Shown here in pieces: positions 44,783 to 57,359 of a DNA stretch of 64,000 bases; the stretch's first letter is position 1, and each line of letters opens with the position of its first letter. The notes under the pieces were generated by a model. That model was not told where the DNA came from and ran no database searches. It saw only the letters and a program-made list of their open reading frames with translations. Source of the DNA: Oxytricha trifallax. Taxonomy: Eukaryota > Ciliophora > Spirotrichea > Sporadotrichida > Oxytrichidae. Made by a program: the position numbers and the translations under genes. Where the stretch lies: positions 89,861-153,860 of the forward strand of contig ARYC01000510.1 in the NCBI GenBank assembly GCA_000711775.1. The letters are read 5' to 3'.

Positions 44783-45550
44783 ACTATTAAGATAAAACTT
44801 TGAAAAAATAAGTGAAGTTTTAAATGGAATATACAATTGAATATAAATGTACAAAAAGCAATTAAGAAAAAGCATTATTTCAAATATAGCTTAGAATAGT
44901 CAAATTTTTTATAGATTTTTCTCAATGAATATTTATCGCTTATACTCAAGATATTCTGAGTCGACAGCACAGCTATGCGGTTAATTTGCAAATCCTAGCT
45001 TCATCACAATTTTCGCACTATTTTCAGGTGTTAATTCAGAGAGCACATCTAGGCTCTGTTGGCCTCATATTCATAAATTCTTAAATAATTATATTAATTA
45101 TTATTTATTAATCTTATTAAAGTTTAAATATAAATTTATTAATTACTCTGTTAAATTAATTTCCTTATAGAAATTCCATTTTAAAGAGACTCATTTTTAA
45201 TTTTTAATAATTTAAAATTATTAAACATAATAATAATTAATATAATTATTTAAGAATTTATGAATATGAGGCCAACAGAGCCTAGATGTGCTCTCTGAAT
45301 TAACACCTGAAAATAGTGCGAAAATTGTGATGAAGCTAGGATTTGCAAATTAACCGCATAGCTGTGCTGTCGACTCAGAATATCTTGAGTATAAGCGATA
45401 AATATTCATTGAGAAAAATCTATAAAAAATTTGACTATTCTAAGCTATATTTGAAATAATGCTTTTTCTTAATTGCTTTTTGTACATTTATATTCAATTG
45501 TATATTCCATTTAAAACTTCACTTATTTTTCAAAATTCTATCTTAGTAGC
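44783..45550. repeat. Large foldback element, about 320-bp arms
   Basis: Arms about 44783-45106 and 45232-45550 are near-identical reverse complements around a spacer of about 125 bp. The outermost 25 bp are slightly diverged (AAGATAAAACTTTGAAAA / AAGATAGAATTTTGAAAA). A central part of each arm (GTCGACAGCACAGCTATGCG) is less AT-rich. No ORF of note. It could form a long hairpin and, if transcribed, double-stranded RNA. Confidence 0.92.
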
Positions 45551-45559
45551 TTCTCTTTA

Positions 45560-46985
45560 AATCTTTCATATATCTGCAATCTTTGAGGGAAGGAAATTTC
45601 TGATATTAAAATGAACTCAACGTACCCTAATTGACCGTAGTTGTGACAATTCGAGACATTTTATTTTAAATATTTTTGAAGATGCTTTTTTGTCCCTGTC
45701 CTGACCCCCCCTTAAACTGTTAAAATTCAAATATAAATAAATTACTTCAACTTTTTAAGTTTATTTAGGAATACTTATTAATTTTCAAAGAGTTCTTATT
45801 AGAATATTTTATATATTTTCATCGTGTGAATTTCACAATAAATTAATAGTTGGAGCAATTAATTATGGAAACTTCTTCGATTTATATTACAAGATTATAT
45901 GATTAATATAGAAGTTCTTTATTTTAGTGTTTTAACAGTTAAAATTCTTCAAGAATATAATATATATATTTTGATAATGAAAATTTTAAAATAAATTTCA
46001 AAACCTACCTTATCGTGCTCCCAAATCTTCAAATATCCCGATCCATATTCTTTCAAACAATTCTAAGTTCCTTGTATGGCTCGAAGGGGTCAAAGGATCA
46101 TATTTTTAGTTCATTTTTTATTTATATTAATCATTAGCATTTTAACATTTAGTGTAATTTCTTTTGAACCACTTAATATTTTTTAATTATGACTTCTAAT
46201 TTACGATTAACGTAGGGGCATTTAGTTTAAATATCATAATTATTACTTATTTGACGCAGTTTCTTATATTTTTGTTTAACCATTAAGCGATATGAATCAT
46301 TCGACTTAAGTTTACAAAAGATAAATACATTTTTAGAAATCTTTAAATCTCCCTGAGATCAATACTTAACCCTTAATTCTTAATTCTCGCATTAAAGAAT
46401 TATCTTAATGCGCATCTTGGTTTGTTGTATTTTAATTAAATGATTCTTATACTTAAATACTTTTCAACAGATGACTACTATTAGGTAAAACAGGTAAAGA
46501 TTAACATTTTAATTTCATTTAACTCAATTTAGATTTCTAATGTAACCTATATGTAAGCCTTTTATTTTCTCATCCATTTAGGCATGACGTATCAGGAAAT
46601 GTTTAACATATTCTATTAGCTTGATAAATGCTTTTTCATAGATAAGAATTTCGTAGGACGAATGACCGTTTTTATAGGAATTGCTTATAATGAACTGAAG
46701 CCAAATTTTCTTAATAGATTTTATTGAGTTTTGCCAAAACCTTTATGGCATCTCAAACGAAAAAAATCATTTTTTATAAATGCTTATATAATATGTGAAA
46801 ATCATGCTGTATTTTGTTTAACAAAATCTTTTTGTATTTAAGATAATTCATGGCTTTTTACGCTTATCCAATTATTTCTTTCTCACAACTAAGATTGATG
46901 TATTTATTTTAGTATTTAACAGAGATTAATTAATTTTAATTTTAAATATTTCGTTCATACTATTCCAAATGTAAATTATTAAATT
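45560..46985. other. AT-rich region without supported gene
   Basis: A short C-run (GACCCCCCCTT) near 45702 and no coding-like frame of useful length. Confidence 0.4.
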
Positions 46986-46989
46986 AGAA

Positions 46990-47620
46990 AGTTATAAGGA
47001 TAGGGTGACCCACAGGGGCCCGAGGCTGGAGACTTTCTAATAGAGCTTTCTACTACACTAAGGCCTGCTGAGGGTAGGCAGGGGGTTGCTGGGTTCACCG
47101 CAATAGGGGCCAGTCGGCGGGGTTCAATCTGTCAGATCCTATACTCCTCGAGTCGTCTGCACGCTAAGGATTTCCCTGCATTAGATGAGCTACCTGGCGT
47201 GAGTTCAGTTTCCTAGTTAATAGGGAGCAGGATGAAGGTGGTGCTCAACCTTCAAAAGTGAGAAGATGAGAACCATAGAGGCCAACGATAATGATTTTCC
47301 TCCCACACCAGGTCAGGTTAATGAGGCTACCACATCGAAAGGACAGAGACTACTATCTCAGAGGTGGTGGAACCTGGTAAGCGTTTTCTCAAGACTCCTC
47401 CTTAATTGTTTACAGACCGCAGATCTCTGCGAGCTCTGCGGGGGATACTCCTAGTTCGCTAGGCTCTTATCTCTTATGCATCTCGGTTTGGGGAGATGTG
47501 GAATGGGGAGCGAGGTGGTTTTTCGGAGTTTTCTAGTTCACGACTTGCCACGTCATTGATTGCCACGTCAACTCACTTCAGATACGTCTACGTCACGACT
47601 AAAATTGATGGTTTGATTTT
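46990..47620 (+). other. GC-rich patch of unknown nature
   Basis: About 600 bp of roughly 50% GC in DNA of about 25% GC, with sharp edges near 47000 and 47600. A plus-strand ORF runs from about 47236 (RWCSTFKSEKMRTIEANDND...FPPTPGQVNEATTSKGQRLL) for about 105 codons; an overlapping frame (EVVEPGKRFLKTPP...) is also open for over 60 codons. Near the right edge TGCCACGTCA occurs twice (47555, 47570). It may be the 5' part of a retroelement, a foreign insertion, or MDSs of a GC-rich gene. Not an rRNA I recognise. Confidence 0.45.
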
Positions 47621-48222
47621 AGTATTAAACAGTGAATTGATAAATATTTAATTTTGAGTATAACTCATTAATCATCATTCCAAATGTATTTTTGAGACAC
47701 TTTGATTTGCAGAGAGGTTTATCATAATGTATATTTATGAGTTTCCATTATATAGAGAAATAATAAATCATAATTGCAGCTTCATAATAATTTGAATATC
47801 ATAATGTAATGTTTAATACATTTTTCATTTTATACTTAAGAATCAAGGTGGTGCTTTGAAGTCTCAAGGAAGGTTAGATTTTTAAGGATAAGATTAAAGA
47901 GAAACTATTATTATATATAATGTGGCAAGTGAGATCTATTCTAAAGTTTTCCTTCATTTAGAATATCCATATCGAGTAAAAGAGGAATTATAGGATTTCA
48001 TTCCTTGCTGATCAAGTGGAAAGCCTTCTGCTATATTAAAGCAGCATTTGTTTTCAAGCTATAGCAGCTTTATTTTGAAAGCTCTGACAACAGATGTATC
48101 TATAAGACCAAGAAATGTACATTGAATCTTTGTGAATTTTATAAATTGCTGGGAAATATATTTGTTTATTATCTCGACTTTTAGGATTCTCCCATGTATC
48201 GTAACTTGGATATTCATCTTTT

Positions 48223-48643
48223 ATTATTGTAGAAATACATTTGAATTTGGAAAATTAATTATAATTAAATTAAATATAAATCAAAATCGTGGCAGTTAAA
48301 GTTGGCCAATTTGAACGATCTTGGGCTCATTCGATAGAGAATTCAAAATTAGCTGGACTTTACTATTGGCGGTACTATTTTATCGCATCCCTGGAGCGAG
48401 ATAACTCGACTTTAATTAAACACCTCTAAATTCATTAAATTATACCCTCACATTAAAGTCGAGTTATCTCGCTCCAGGGATGCGATAAAATAGTACCGCC
48501 AATAGTAAAGTCCAGCTAATTTTGAATTCTCTATCGAATGAGCCCAAGATCGTTTAAATTGGCCAACTTTAACTGCCACGATTTTGATTTATATTTAATT
48601 TAATTATAATTAATTTTCCAAATTCAAATGTATTCCTACAATA
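48223..48643. repeat. Foldback element, about 190-bp arms
   Basis: Arms 48223-48414 and 48454-48643 pair almost perfectly around a short spacer. Inside are GGCGGTACTATTTTATCGCA and CTGGAGCGAGATAACTCGAC. The outer ends read TATTGTAGAAATACATTTG and its near-complement. Confidence 0.9.
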
Positions 48644-48941
48644 CTATTTTCAGCTAACTGCACCTAATAATATCAATTTCAGCCTTTACTCGTTTGCGAT
48701 ACAATTTTTGGGGATATGCTTAGAATTTAAAATGAGGACCCGCTGCCCATATATACAAAATGTAAAAAAATGATTCGAGAGGCTCTTTAAGAGTAATAGA
48801 GTATTTGAAAGTAGGTTAAGACTGTTACCATGCTGGAATCTCGTTATCTGAAACAGTGAGAAGTAAATACTTGCTCTCTACCTCTTTAACTTCTTCCAAT
48901 TGAAAGTTGCTAGAATGATAATACTTTCATAATAATTTTAT

Positions 48942-49214
48942 AGGAATACATTAATAATTGGTAAATCAATTTCAATTAAATTAATTAATTTTTAAATTAT
49001 TGGTAATAAAGCTAATTTAATAAATTTTTGGGTCCTTCGATAGGGAATTAAAATTTTTTTAGTTTATTATTATCGGTGCTATTTTATCGCAACACTAAGC
49101 GAATTACTTTTACTTTAGTGTAAGGGTATAATTTATGTTATTTAGAGACATCCAATAAGAGTTGAAATATATCAATCCAAAGACGTGATAAAGTTGTACA
49201 GGCATTAATGTATT
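48942..49214. repeat. Old, diverged copy of the 48.2-kb foldback element
   Basis: Repeats the arm (GGAATACATT..., GGTCCTTCGATAGGGAATT, GGTGCTATTTTATCGCAACA), then the spacer in reversed orientation (AGTGTAAGGGTATAATTTAT), then a shortened second arm (GTGATAAAGTTGTACAGGCA). More AT-rich than the intact copy. Confidence 0.7.
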
Positions 49215-49303
49215 CAAACTGATTTTAATTTTCTTTATCAATGTTCAAATCAACTTCAATTACCAATAATAATCTTTCTTTCTTATTTTAAAATTTAACT
49301 CAA

Positions 49304-50844
49304 ATGGAGGAAAATAGATTAGCATATAAAAGTGAAAGATCTCATCATTAGATAACGAATAATAAAACTGAAATGAAAATGCATGAATAATTGGTGAATA
49401 TTATATTCTTAAGTCAAATTATAATCAATGAATTAAATTTGAATTTATTTAATGGAATATCTGGTAAATATCGTTTTATTTCATTTAATACTAAATTGTA
49501 ATAATCTAGAAATAGAAGGAAAATTCTAGACTATGTTATTATTTAATAGTTAGTTAGTAAATCATCTAGGTAAGTAGAATAAAATATAAATCTATATTTT
49601 AAATACTAGAATAATAAATCCTAGTTTTTAAAGATGGTATTCACTAATCTAACCTAAAATAGAGAAGACTAATATGCTATTATAATTGAATATAGTAAAA
49701 AGAATAGAAAGATAGAGAATAAATAAATATACATCAAATAAAAAAAGCCTAGATCATATTAATCAAGTCAAATGACCTCATTTTAGGAACTTCATTTCCT
49801 AAATATTATTTAATTGAAACAGAAAAAACTTTAAACTTAATAGAAAAATGGGCAAAATATAAGAAAACTGATTTGAAAATAAAGAAGCTAAGCGATAAAA
49901 ATAAACTATTGTTGTTCTTTACTAATTGTAGAAAAAACCCATCTCATTATGTTGATGAAATAAATTTACAATTTCTTCAATGCAATAAATTTTATTTGTT
50001 AAAAAAATTGTTTGATTAATAGAACATAATACTCTTCACAAATATCAAAGGACTCACCGAACCGAAGTTAATCAAGGAAACAAAAGTACAAGTTATTCAA
50101 TTCAGAATATTCCTGGAACAATCAAACAGCAGACTATGCGATTACCGACCCAACTATCACTATCACCTTATAACCTTATTGATATAGCACAGAGAGCAGA
50201 ATAAGTTTTCGTAGTAGAAACTTAAAGACGAAACAGGATTTATGTGAACTGCTCAGACTACTCGAGTGTAGATACAGATATCCACACTGGACACTGATCA
50301 TCATAAGATCTGTCACGCCTTAATAAAGAGGAGGAAGAAATCTCAGAATGGGATTGCGACTACAGTGATACCATAGTTAATAAAGGGTAATATATCGAGA
50401 CTTACCGGCCGTTAAATAACAAATAATAGAAGATAAGGAAAATATATTAATTACTCAATATGAATTAATTAAAAACACTTACCTTATTTAATTACAAATT
50501 CAAATAGTAAATTAAGACGTAATGTATAAGAAATAATTATAAGGGATGTTAACGAAGAAACTATGGAAACTTTAGTAAAATGCAGATAAGAAGTAATGAG
50601 TGAATAAGCTATTGAAAGTAGATAATTAATTTAAGTGCTCAAAATCCACTCAGAAAATACCAACCGCAAAAAGATAGTCAACCAGAGTGCTGTGACTACT
50701 CGCGAAAACATCAAGTTCAATGAATAACTCTATAGCTCTATATAATAAAAAATGGCTTTTTCATGCTTAAATGAAGAAGCCAAGAACACAAAATCTAGCG
50801 AATCAGGAACCAAAAGTGTTAAGCATCTTTCAAAATATTTTTGA
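49304..50844 (+). CDS. Unidentified protein gene
   Basis: ATG 49304 (MEENRLAYKSERSHHQI) opens a frame kept open with Q codons to about 49790. Coding-like blocks follow: LIEKWAKYKKTDLKIKKLSD, TIKQQTMRLPTQLSLSPYNL, RAEQVFVVETQRRNRIYVNC, DLSRLNKEEEEISEWDCDYS, then VNEETMETLVKCRQEVMSEQ and SESGTKSVKHLSKYF before TGA 50842-50844. One in-frame TGA near 50300 and several frame changes imply introns or IESs; AT-rich inserts near 49400-49620 and 50420-50530 are candidates. Family not recognised. Confidence 0.6.
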
Positions 50845-50849
50845 ATATT

Positions 50850-51495
50850 CAAATTGTAGAAGTAAATAAATTAACTATACTATTCATTTAAATTTTATAA
50901 TCAATTATTTATACATAATCGATAGTTATTATAAGTTACCAATAAAAAGGTAACAATTTTTCTCTACTTTTGCCCCCACTTTAGTTAAACATCATATATT
51001 TTCTTATACTTATAATTATTGTGTTAGATATTTTAACATTGTTAAATCATAGTAATTAAAGTGAAAATATATTAAAATATTAGTTTGATTATTTAAAATG
51101 AAAGTACACTTCTCATAATTTCGATCATCATTAAATTAAAAATACTATTTTCTAATTTAAACGTCTAAACTATATAAATGTTTGATTATTCATGATTCAA
51201 GATCAGAATAAAAAGAAGAACAGAAATTATTGAAAGTTTACTTTCAATTTTTGTAAATATTACTTAACCTATAACTATTCATTTTAATCTTAACATATCT
51301 TAACTTTAATTATCAATTAGATATCACTACTAATAATCAAACAATGAAAAATATCAGAATAATAAATAAATATAAGTTTTTTTACTAATTTTATTCATTT
51401 TTACTTGTACTCAGTAATTATCATTAATCTAGTTTTTAACATTATTTAGATAATTGTGATTCATGAGTTGTATATATTTCTACAATTCATACATT
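50850..51495. other. AT-rich region without supported gene
   Basis: Background-like sequence between the gene ending at 50844 and transposon C. Confidence 0.4.
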
Positions 51496-51643
51496 AAATT
51501 TGAGAATTGAGTGAATTTATAATTAATCTATAAAATAAAATTTAATCTGATTTAATATGAGAAAGGTAATTAACATTTCGTAAAAGTTAAGAGCGCTCGT
51601 ACTCCAACTAAGATTTAAAAATACTTAAACATCCAACCCTAAA

Positions 51644-52589
51644 ATGACATACTTTACTTACAATTAAACCTTAAGACTTACTGGTTTGAGCATACGCTAG
51701 ATCTCTATTGAATATGCAAGCATCAACTCATTAAAAGAAGTACATAAACAATTTCTTCAAGTCCCCATTTACAATTGTCAAAGCCGCACTTCGACTTCCT
51801 TACTTCTAGTCAGACTCTTGAATCTTCAAAACATATATCGTTACTTAATAGATTCAAGATGTTTCACAGATAATATTCTGATAGGCAACTGAGCCCCTCC
51901 AAGCTTACCAGATATATAAAAGGAGAGGGATCAAATATGAGGTAATGAGGAGTAACTATCGTATATCTGCTCAAAAGTAATAGCAAATATACAACCAATA
52001 AAAAGAATGTTATTGAGAACTATATGACTTTGTGAATCAAGGCTATAAAATAATTTATATGGATGAGACAATATTCAAGCCGCACTCGATAACAAGAAGA
52101 TCATGGGCGCATAAATATTAAAATTAAATCCTCCTTAAAGAAGGATTAAGCGTCAAGACATAATCAGCGATAGTGTATATTAGTAAAGATGGGCTTGAGT
52201 CTTTCTTAATTAGATAGAAATCTATTAAAAAACAAGATCCAATTGAAAGTTTGGATCGAATTTTCGATAAAAATTAGGAGCATAAACTTGCTATTTTTAT
52301 GGATAATTTACGTGCTCATCATAGCAAGGAAGTCAAGCAGAAATTCGCTGATAATTATATCAAAATAGTATACAACGCTCCCTATTCCTCTATGTTTAAC
52401 TGTATAGAAGAAATATTCTCAAGGGTTAAACAAAGGTACATATATAAAATAATAAGTCTGGAATTTATGTTCTCTAATAAAAAGCACATTGCAATTATTT
52501 AATAAAGCTTAGAATAAATTGAAATAAATGACTGTATTAGAACTGTAATAAGGCATATATAGAAAATGAAATAAGTCATAGATTCGTGA
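51644..52589 (+). CDS. DDE transposase of transposon C (N-terminal half degraded)
   Basis: N-terminal HTH-like LRLTGLSIRQISIEY, then frame changes, then IYKRRGIKYEVMRSNYRISA. The catalytic part is open: D in IIYMDETIFKPHS, D in FMDNLRAHHSKEV, E in FNCIEEIFSRVKQR. Ends TGA 52587-52589. One TGA (ECY-TGA-ELYDF) faces glutamate in A. Close relative of the transposase of A. Confidence 0.8.
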
Positions 52590-52639
52590 AAAAAAGAGGG
52601 ACATAATTTAATTAATTTATGTAACTAATTAATTAAGCT

Positions 52640-53267
52640 TAATCGCTTACATTTAATTTCCATGTAATCTCTTTGGTAATGGAGAGATCATTACATTTTA
52701 TTCCTTCCTCATTTCTCTATCCCCTGGTCGTTATTACTTTTACTCCTCAATATAGAAGTTTTTGTAGTTCTTGACTAGCTCAAATCGCTTTCGTTTCTTG
52801 ATAACTCTCCTTGGCTTAGACTTGATTTTTAGCAACGATAGGGCTTTCCCTTTTCGCTCTACAAAATGTTATAAAATAAATTCTTGCTTGATAAGTATGG
52901 GTCTTCCTCAAGTTGCTACAAGAAGTCAGAGCTGACTAATTTCTAATCGCCTTTCTGTTCTTCCTGGGATACATAATTTCTAAGCTTATGTTGCTGTCTA
53001 ACAGTCTCTTCCACGTATTCTTAGGATAATGTCCCCCAGAACTCCAAAGAAAAACCCTTTGTCAGGCAACTCTCCAGCATCCTCATAACAGTTGAGATGC
53101 TCAAGAATAACTTTATCGTCCTTAATTTGGTTGAAGATGGATTGAACTGAAAGCTCTTGGTAGTTAGGAATGTTGATACTCTATATTGCTACTGACCTTA
53201 TCAAATGCTTCTTGCCTTGCAGGGCGTCTTTGATAAATCTCATTTAGGTCTTTTTGTAAGGTGGCAT
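52640..53267 (-). CDS. 22-kDa-class protein of transposon C
   Basis: ATG 53267 (MPPYKKTQMRFIKDALQGKK), core SINIPNYQELSVQSIFNQIK, LPDKGFFFGVLGD; after a frame change EETVRQQHKLRNYVSQEEQK; after an intron-like segment (GCAAG...TTGTAG, about 52857-52887) ERKGKALSLLK... as RKGKALSLLKIKSKPRRVIK. The donor is GC where A has GT. The end is not clear; the frame stays open into the transposase. Function unknown. Confidence 0.65.
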
Positions 53268-53921
53268 GTAAAAGCCCTCTACTTGGTTAAGAAAAATTAA
53301 ACTTACAATTGAAATTTAGGTAATTATACCAGTCATGCTTGGAACTTAGCCTGCCTTCTATAATCCTAGCATCTATTAATTATAGGCTTTACTACTGAGT
53401 GCGATTCTAGTTTAAATTTTTCCATATTGTTTAGAAAAAACTCTTTAGTATTTAATAACTATTTTTTAGGCTTACATTTCTTTTATACTAAATATCTATT
53501 GGCATAGAGGACTTAATCATAACTTTGTATTGGAGGCCTATAAATATAACGCAATCGCACTTTTCTAATGGAACATAAGTCTATGTCCTCCTGTTTTTTT
53601 CAAAATCTAAGTGGAATTTGTTTGATTCCTAAAGGTTTACTATTAAATACCTGAAACATTCTTTCATATTGAATACTAAATATCTTATCAATTTAATAGG
53701 GAACATAAATATTAAATTTCAAGTTTTTGTAATATACCTAAAAAACTCAATTAAAGTAAAGGGACTTAATGTATATTTATATAGTTTAAGTATATTACAT
53801 AAATTTCTAATTCATGTAACCCTTCACTTAAATATTTAATATATGTTCCCCTTATTAAGTATAAATAGTAATTAAAAATTAAGATAAATTAAATAAAATA
53901 AAGCTTTATTCAGTAATAAAT

Positions 53922-55401
53922 ATGTCAAATAAAAACTAACCCTTTGTCAATGAGGTTTCAGCTTTCGATGATGAATAAGCCATTGATGATCAACCAGGGG
54001 AGCAAGAAAAAAATGAAAGTAGGAGTCTTTCTGCTGTTAGCATTGACCCTAATGACGACAAGTAATCCTAGGAGTATATTCAGTTGTGGCAAAGATGGAC
54101 ATTTAGAAAAGGCTAAAGATTTCAGATCACAGATCGTCATCCTAATAAGTTAATAGAATGTGAGGTCTGCAATCAAGTGTATACTCCCAAAGAGTTAACT
54201 CGTCACAAACCATCACATTAAAGATAGAAAGGAAAGTTTGTGCAACTTAAGACAGAGGGTACTTATAAATGTAACATTTGCAAAACCCTTAATCTAAAAT
54301 TTAATAGCTCAGAAGATCTAAAACTTCATCTTGTATCTCATAAACTCATTGAACTTGAAGATGCCCACTATCCTTCTAAAGCAAGTAATAATTATTTTTT
54401 TAAAGAATTTTAGTTGATTTAGCAAATTAAATAGCTTCAATAAAATTCTCAGCCTTAAACGACTCAATGCAACGACAAAAATGTGATAAACTTTAAGAAA
54501 ATGATAGACTTAATGGAGAAAGCAAAGTATGATTCCGAAGAGGATGATAGTTTGTTGGTCTAGCTAATACTCAAGAAATCCAAGCAACCCTCGAAAAAGC
54601 TAAGAATGACTCAGAATCTTAGCAAAAGGTTTAATTCAGCATCACTTAAAAGATCTATCCAGAATTAGACCTAATGATAAAAGAAGCGAAGAGATCTGAC
54701 TACTTCAGCAATTGTTCATCTGATACTATAGCTTAAAAAGGCCTCGACTTCTAACATCGCAAGAGTGAATATGAAATTAAAGACCTAATTTAGAATTCAA
54801 ACACGCTTAAACTTGTCTTCTAAAACTTCAAATTCTTAGATATCAGCAGATTCTTAAAGTTCAAATATGTTGACTAAATTCACAAGCTTATCATTTAAGA
54901 TGAGAACTTGTAAAACCAAGAGATAAGTAAACCAGGACAGCAATGCTACATTTATTCTAAGCAGTATCAGAGTTACATAGTAATAATATAATCCATCTTC
55001 ATATAAACCCTGAAAATGTCATTGTATAGAACAGTAAGAATTTCAAAACTAAACTTAGTAATTTCATCAACTCAACTCAAATAAGAGATTAATCATAAGT
55101 GACAAAAATCAAGAATGTCCCATATTTATACAAGAATTAGGCTAGACACTGGAAAGCTGGGGATTATAATTGGGACATTTATTCACTAATAGTTGTTGTG
55201 TTTGAGTTTCACATTGGCTCAAAGTTTTCAACAAAAGTCAAAACAAACATCTAGTGCATTGATATGATGAGAGAATATAGTAACTACAGAGACACACCAA
55301 AATAATTAAAAAGATTAATAAATTGATTAGTGGATGCTAAGAAGAACCTACCTACTATAGATATCATTAGTAAATGGGCTTTCGAGTTCCTATAGTATTG
55401 A
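53922..55401 (+). CDS. Zinc-finger / pseudokinase protein of transposon C
   Basis: ATG 53922 (MSNKNQPFVNEVSAFDDEQA). First finger CEVCNQVYTPKELTRHKPSH, second CNICKTLNLKF...HLVSH. Acidic/basic linker (YDSEEDDSLLVQLILKKSKQ). The kinase-like part has HLHINPENVIVQN where HRDLKPEN is expected (D replaced by H) and LSNFINS in place of DFG, so it is a predicted pseudokinase. Frameshifts near 54650 and 55000 and a TGA near 55325 break this copy. Stop TGA 55399-55401. Confidence 0.75.
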
Positions 55402-55730
55402 AATTAATTTCATTTTAATTATAAATACACTTAATTCTCAAATTTCAAGATTTATTGAAAAAATTTTGATCATTTATTTTTTACTATTTTAATAAACAAC
55501 TAAATAAGCCTCTTAATCACAATAAGATTTGCTATTGATTATGAAACTATCATTAACAAAGTAGCCTTTTAATTCAGGATTCTAACAAAACATGCAATTT
55601 TGTAAAGTAAGATATTATTTTACTCAACGCCACCACGACCTTTAAATCTTATTTTTAAGTTAATCTATTTTTAGTATAAGATATAAGAGAACAAGCAAAT
55701 GAAACTGCCCATAAACAAGAATAACTGATG

Positions 55731-56297
55731 TCAAGATCGCCATCTCCTAGCAAGGAAGAAAGTACAATGGAAATGAAAGCAAGAAATGTAGAATAAGAGA
55801 AACCCAAAATGATGAAACCAAAGAAAAGAAGTTGAAATTGACCAAATCCCCTAAAAAAGGAGCACATTAAGATTTATTCCTTAACAAATTATAATAGCAG
55901 ATCCTTTGAGACCTAGAATTTGAGGTACTTATTATTATTATTATTATTATTTTACTCTTCCTAGTTAATAGAAAGAACTAAGTAATGTCCTATGACACTT
56001 CCACTTTTATTAAATTATAGGCAGAAAACTTTCAAACTGTAATTCTCCCAAAGAAAACACTTCCTTGAATGTTATGAGAGTTCAAGGAATAATCTAAAAT
56101 AACATTATTTCCCTAAATTAATTCATCGAGTTATGTTTCAAAAGTGGTTGAAGCTATAGAAAATGAAAAAGAAAAGTATTTTGATAGTGTTATCAGAATA
56201 AATAGAATGTACTACTACTATAAAACATGGATTTTTATTTTTTGATTTTAAATGTGCTATGATAGTCATAAAATAATATTTTAACTTTAAATCTTGA
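55731..56297 (+). CDS. Unidentified protein with SP-rich N-terminus
   Basis: ATG 55731 (MSRSPSPSKEESTMEMKARN), basic stretch KEKKLKLTKSPKKGAHQDLF, 40-nt intron 55925-55964 containing an ATT microsatellite, then CPMTLPLLLNYRQKTFKLQF and SSRNNLKQHYFPKLIHRVMF. TGA 56295-56297. A one-base frame change near 55810 and a TGA near 55910 remain unexplained. Family unknown. Confidence 0.5.
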
Positions 56298-56299
56298 AT

Positions 56300-57015
56300 A
56301 TTATATGTGAATGAGGATTTTTTTAAATTGAGAATTAATCGAAATTAATTAAAAACTGAAAATAAATATATAATTAAAAATCAAAGATGAAAATAGAGAG
56401 ACTTTTCAAGATGAAAGCACATAGAGTTTAAGTAAGTATCTAAGTTATTTTTTTATCTCATAATTTTCTAGTTTAAATTATTTAAAAGTAGAAGTGTTAT
56501 TTGTTTATATTTTGCTTTATTCTATTTTTTTTGTTGTAAAGTTATATAAACTAAATTGGAACCCGCTATATACTTATATGAGATATACTAAATACAAATC
56601 TTAAATTATTGTTCACATTATATTTTATATACATTCACCCTATGTCACACTCCGTAAAATAGAAATATTTTGAAAATCTTATAATTAACATATATTATTT
56701 AAACATTATGTATTTGCAGTTAGTATTTTATAGAAAATTTAATTACAAATTTTTTTTTCATATTACCATATTTTATTAAACTAATTTCTTTTATATTAAT
56801 GACCAGCTATTTCGTGTTTGTTACACTAGAATTAAAAAATAAATTTCCTTATATTATGTATTTTTATTAATGATAAGATGTTAATAGCTCCTTAAACAAT
56901 AATGCAAACAATAATTCTATATAAAAAAATCAAAGAGAAACTTGGGATTAATTGTAATGTAATTGTTTAAATTAGGATATTTGAAATGTATCAAAAAATG
57001 ATTTTAACTATTAAA
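56300..57015. other. AT-rich region without supported gene
   Basis: No coding-like frame longer than background and no repeat seen. Confidence 0.4.
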
Positions 57016-57020
57016 AGAAT

Positions 57021-57357
57021 GGGGGGGGAGTTTCCTGCACTTTTTTAAATTAAAATTTCAATAACAATTGAATACAATACTTGGAATTACTATGAGTACA
57101 GATAGGACAATATCATAGTTAAGATACAGAAACCAACAATATCAGATGAAATATGTCAGAGTTGTTGGAATCTGAAGAGCGATATTGACTAATTGATTAA
57201 TAAATTAGGTATAACTATATCAAGGAAATAGTTCGGAAGTTGGTTGAAAGTTGTTATAAAAATAAATTTAATAATTAAAAAAGGTTTTTAAAAAGTAGGA
57301 AACTTCCCTAAGTTTTTTTATCAGAAATCGGTGCAGGAAATTTCCCCCCCACCCTAA
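57021..57357. repeat. Poly-G-ended inverted-repeat element, copy 2
   Basis: Left end GGGGGGGGAGTTTCCTGCAC; right end has GTAGGAAACTTCCC and GTGCAGGAAATTTCCCCCC. Same end motif and plan as 17081-17521, with unrelated AT-rich interior. Confidence 0.85.
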
Positions 57358-57359
57358 AG

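Larger units (their letters stand above)
51496..55445. mobile_element. TBE-like DDE transposon 'C' without telomeric ends
   Basis: About 3.95 kb with inverted repeats AAATTTGAGAATTGAGTG... (51496-51526) and its near-complement (55415-55445; 31 bp, two mismatches); the true ends may lie a few bases further out. Gene order transposase (+), 22-kDa (-), zinc-finger/kinase-like (+) matches B and, inverted, A. Its proteins resemble A much more than B, so A and C form a family apart from the telomere-ended TBEs. All ORFs are frameshifted or carry TGA. Confidence 0.82.
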
